64,000 nucleotides of DNA. It comes from Glandiceps talaboti. Its lineage: Eukaryota; Hemichordata; Enteropneusta; Spengelidae. This document shows, piece after piece, positions 61,372 to 64,000 of this stretch. The number at the start of each line of letters is the position of its first letter. Position 1 is the stretch's first letter. The position numbers and the translations under genes are program-made. A model generated the notes under the pieces. It searched no databases. It was given only the letters and a program-made list of their open reading frames with translations, and had not been told where the DNA came from. The stretch spans positions 13,402,003 to 13,466,002 of the forward strand of contig NC_135551.1 in NCBI RefSeq assembly GCF_964340395.1, given 5' to 3'.

Positions 61372-62649
61372 TAAAAGAACATTCTGTGTAATCGCAACTT
61401 CTGTTAAGTTATGATATTAGTAGTAAATTATAACTTTAAATAAAAAAAGTAAAACACTTTAAAAATGACAAATTACGATTATTCTGATTTGTTCCAGTTA
61501 CAATTCAAATACTACATATGGTATTAAAGTTTTGTTTTACCCACGATAATATTCTTTATGAAATTATCAAAACTGTTCAAAGATTACTGAATGGGTACAT
61601 CCATATAAAATTGATTTAAGGCCAAATAAGCTATTCTGCATAAGGCACTCTGAAAAGTGAAAAAAGCGCAAACTTTCAAAATCTTTTACAATGACTGTAA
61701 GTGAATGCCCTTCTGCAATCGCCAACATTGTCAAATATACACTTGAGTACATTGTTGGATTGAATACGGTCAGTCTCTTGAATAATTAGGTGTAATTACA
61801 CGTCATACTGATTAGGCCAAATATAAAAAAGTTGTTTGGTTCCGGTCACGAAACTTTTTTTACGTATCCGAGAAAAATAATAATATAATTCGCGAAAATC
61901 GTGTGAAGCCTCGCAAGAAATAGTCAGTGCGGAAACTGAAATCAACTTTAAAAGACAATATAAAGCTTTTCTTCCAAAGTGTAATAACTGTACATCTTAA
62001 AGGAAGAATTAAACAACACAGAGACCATTTGGAAAACTATTTTAAAAAGAGAATGCAATCGGAACCACACAATTTTTTTACGCGTTATGTACAAAATTAA
62101 CATTTAATTAATAAAGTTCTCAGGATGATCGACATGCTTATCATTTATATTGAATTGTAATAGTCGGATCTGTATATTTCATATGTCAAAGTGATATTTC
62201 TACACATGGACAATTGATATAATTGTTTCTGTTGAAATTACGAAATTCTGGTAATCCAAATACTTTATGGTCTTCTTAGATTGTATGGAAACTGGGTTAT
62301 ATGTACATTTATATGCATCCATTAGAGTTACATAGTCTACTTTACATACATGTACGAAGTCAAAATCTAAAATGTTGATGGGCTTATTTGTGGATACTAT
62401 AGGCCGGGATAGCAATCGAGAATATTTTTTGAGGAGAAGCTGAGAGTTTACCTCTAACTTCCCCGATGTCCCTGAACTTTATATCACATTTGCTCTGTAG
62501 TATTATTTTAGTAATGGTATTTAACAACGGTGACACAAACTTTCTTTGTACAGCCGCGCCAGGTGGAAATCTTCCTCAGGCACATTCATACCATATTGTA
62601 AAATTAGAGTGTTGCCTTCGCAAGACTGTTTGTCATTCTGAGTGGAATC
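61372..62649 (-). pseudogene. Separated 3' end and flank of the second two-Ig receptor copy
   Basis: On the - strand the stretch just left of 62649 reads DSTQNDKQSCEGNTLI, matching copy 1 DSTQNDTQSCEDNTVI, then diverges through VPEEDFHL (copy 1: LSDEEDSQL). The rest matches the 3' flank of copy 1. This is the former C-terminal coding end and 3' UTR of the gene now stopping at 63430, cut off by the insertion at 62650-63462. Confidence 0.75.
61838..62046 (-). repeat. Dispersed repeat, second copy
   Basis: The reverse complement matches 29608-29843 (CCAAATGGTCTCTGTGTTGT and the TTTCTTGCGAG-CTTCAC-CGATTTTCGCG region). Confidence 0.65.
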
Positions 62650-63462
62650 AACAGATGCACGTATTATTGCTCAGATTGTCGTTTTCTTAAGAACATATCA
62701 TATGAATCCTGCTGCTCCAAATGTATCAATCTCTATACCTAGTAGAAACTGTACTAAAAGGGCGGACATCTTCTTGTGTTAACCTTTCAAATATGAACGA
62801 AACATGCACATTTGCTCAACAAAAACATACCTGCATGAAGAATATGTGCCAAACAAACTTATACACTATCAATGGGGGCAAAACAATGCTTGTGTAACGA
62901 GAGGAATGGACCTTTTACAATAAGCAAGCTCTGTATAAAATCCTCATTATGTCAAAGGCAAGTCAAGTGACGTAACTGTGTCAAATCGTCACTGCTGATT
63001 GGCTGAGAAAGAGGCACTGGCTAATGACGTCAGACGACCACTGCATTTCAAAATCAGATGCATGTCCCATCACTAAACCCAGAACCATGGATCGCAAAAA
63101 GTTCTCAACAGCTTCCTGGTGAGTCTACTTGTACGATTTCCAATACAACTGCACTTTTATTGTGTCAAACTGTCAATCTATGTATACTGGAATTGATTTC
63201 ACTTTTGGTGGCGTGGCCAATAAAGTGTTGTTGTTTCCAGGAGTTTCTTTACATGGACGGAGTTTCAAACAGCCAATCTACAACGAGCTGATTATTCAAA
63301 ATAGCAAGACGTACAGAGGAGTTTATACAGGATCGTGACTCGATGTCGTCCCTTGTGTTTTTCTTTACAAGTAGGAATATATAGTCAAAGGGTTGTTATA
63401 TTTAGCCTGTAGACCAGGAAAACAACAATCTAAGAGATATTACACGTCCCTATGGTGGAATC
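62650..63462. mobile_element. Insertion of about 0.8 kb with 8-bp target duplication
   Basis: GTGGAATC stands at 62642-62649 and again at 63455-63462. Removing the text between restores the order seen in copy 1 (TCATTCTG-GTGGAATC-then the DEAD coding text). The interior lacks a transposase-like frame, and the inverted ends are at best weak (about 11 of 17 bases), so the class is open. An 8-bp duplication is usual for hAT-type movers. Confidence 0.65.
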
Positions 63463-64000
63463 TATGTCTGCTTCACCCTTGACATCAGCAGGAAGATCTG
63501 GCGAGTTTTCTGGAGTTTGGGTTATTTCCTTTGTAAGTGGCTCCTCGTTTTGAATACTGTTTTCTGTTTCCGTCGCATTCTCCCTTTTACTGTTACACTT
63601 TATGAGAGGTTGAGCAGGGACGTCACAAACTGTTTCACTTTCGTTTACTTGACCTTCAATTTGTACAGTTGATTGGAAATCATTGCTATCGTTCAAGCGT
63701 GTCGTATTCTCGGTCTCTTGTGTTGAATAGATTGGATTCACGAACCCTGCTGATTGCAACTTCATTGCCACAGTCTCCAATGACTGTTCATTAGGGGAGT
63801 ACTTCTCTGTCTTCTTCAGCCGTCCCTGTTTTCTCACTCGGGAGGAAATGATACGCAAGATTACGACAACAGCAATAAGAGCTAACAATCCGATCACAAT
63901 AGCTACAATTATTATCCATAATTCAACTCCACCATCAAAGGATGCTGCTGGTTTATTTGTGACACTTATTGTGTGCATTGTAGTATCGCCTTCCCGGGTT
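63430..64000 (-). CDS. Two-Ig receptor copy 2, partial (5' part outside the window)
   Basis: The frame is open through the right edge. The first visible residues TREGDTT then VTNKPAA align with the stalk of copy 1 (TGERDTT, ITNKPTA), so the Met near 63978 is internal and the true start lies beyond 64000. Visible parts are the end of the stalk, the transmembrane helix LWIIIVAIVIGLLALIAVVV (identical to copy 1), stop-transfer SSRVRKQGRLKK and an acidic tail with YSPNEQSLETVAMKLQSAGF. After GEADIDST the frame enters the inserted element and ends in IGTCNIS, so roughly the last 25-30 residues of the family are replaced. The DLYAQPL motif of copy 1 reads CDVPAQPL here and lacks the tyrosine. The receptor may still be made with a changed tail. 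Confidence 0.8.
   Translation of the reverse strand, partial: TREGDTTMHTISVTNKPAASFDGGVELWIIIVAIVIGLLALIAVVVILRIISSRVRKQGRLKKTEKYSPNEQSLETVAMKLQSAGFVNPIYSTQETENTTRLNDSNDFQSTVQIEGQVNESETVCDVPAQPLIKCNSKRENATETENSIQNEEPLTKEITQTPENSPDLPADVKGEADIDSTIGTCNIS

Overview
This window looks like genomic DNA from a marine invertebrate animal. The genes are split by GT-AG introns, with pyrimidine tracts and matching phases. The sequence is AT-rich and crowded with di- and tetranucleotide repeats and small non-autonomous DNA elements. The protein families (a globin-X-like globin, a leucine-rich/C-type-lectin adhesion GPCR, Ig receptors with mucin-like stalks) fit an early deuterostome or a lophotrochozoan. 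The species cannot be fixed from the sequence, and no bacterial or viral organisation is visible.

Layout: 1-16 kb is intergenic, with a three-copy tandem repeat (3007-4926) followed by a sequence that folds as a type I hammerhead ribozyme (5014-5057). A globin gene on the + strand has all its coding sequence in one exon (16186-16761). Another 8 kb of intergenic DNA carries (ACAT)n arrays and two hairpin-like MITEs.

From 25160 to 44614 lies a + strand adhesion GPCR gene that I traced through 21 phase-consistent coding exons: signal peptide, LRRNT, one LRR, LRRCT, C-type lectin domain, Ser/Thr-rich linker, GAIN domain with GPS, seven transmembrane helices and a short tail with two possible last exons. 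Both versions sum to a multiple of three (1131 or 1154 residues). Its introns hold the largest repeats: (CTGT)n arrays beside a duplicated exon, a 2.75 kb foldback element with a second hammerhead-like motif, blocks of pure tetranucleotides, and a 21-bp minisatellite that itself contains a MITE.

From 47.5 kb to the end are - strand, single-exon Ig receptors: one with three Ig domains (47506-48912), one with two (54741-56411), and a tandem copy of the second that runs off the right edge (63430-64000). That copy has lost its last residues to an insertion of about 0.8 kb flanked by an 8-bp target duplication. Between the two copies sit two tandem units of about 1.9 kb that are homologous to each other. 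The receptors probably act at the cell surface in recognition or adhesion, but no shared pathway can be read from the sequence. No retrovirus, LTR element, Polinton or toxin remnant was recognised.
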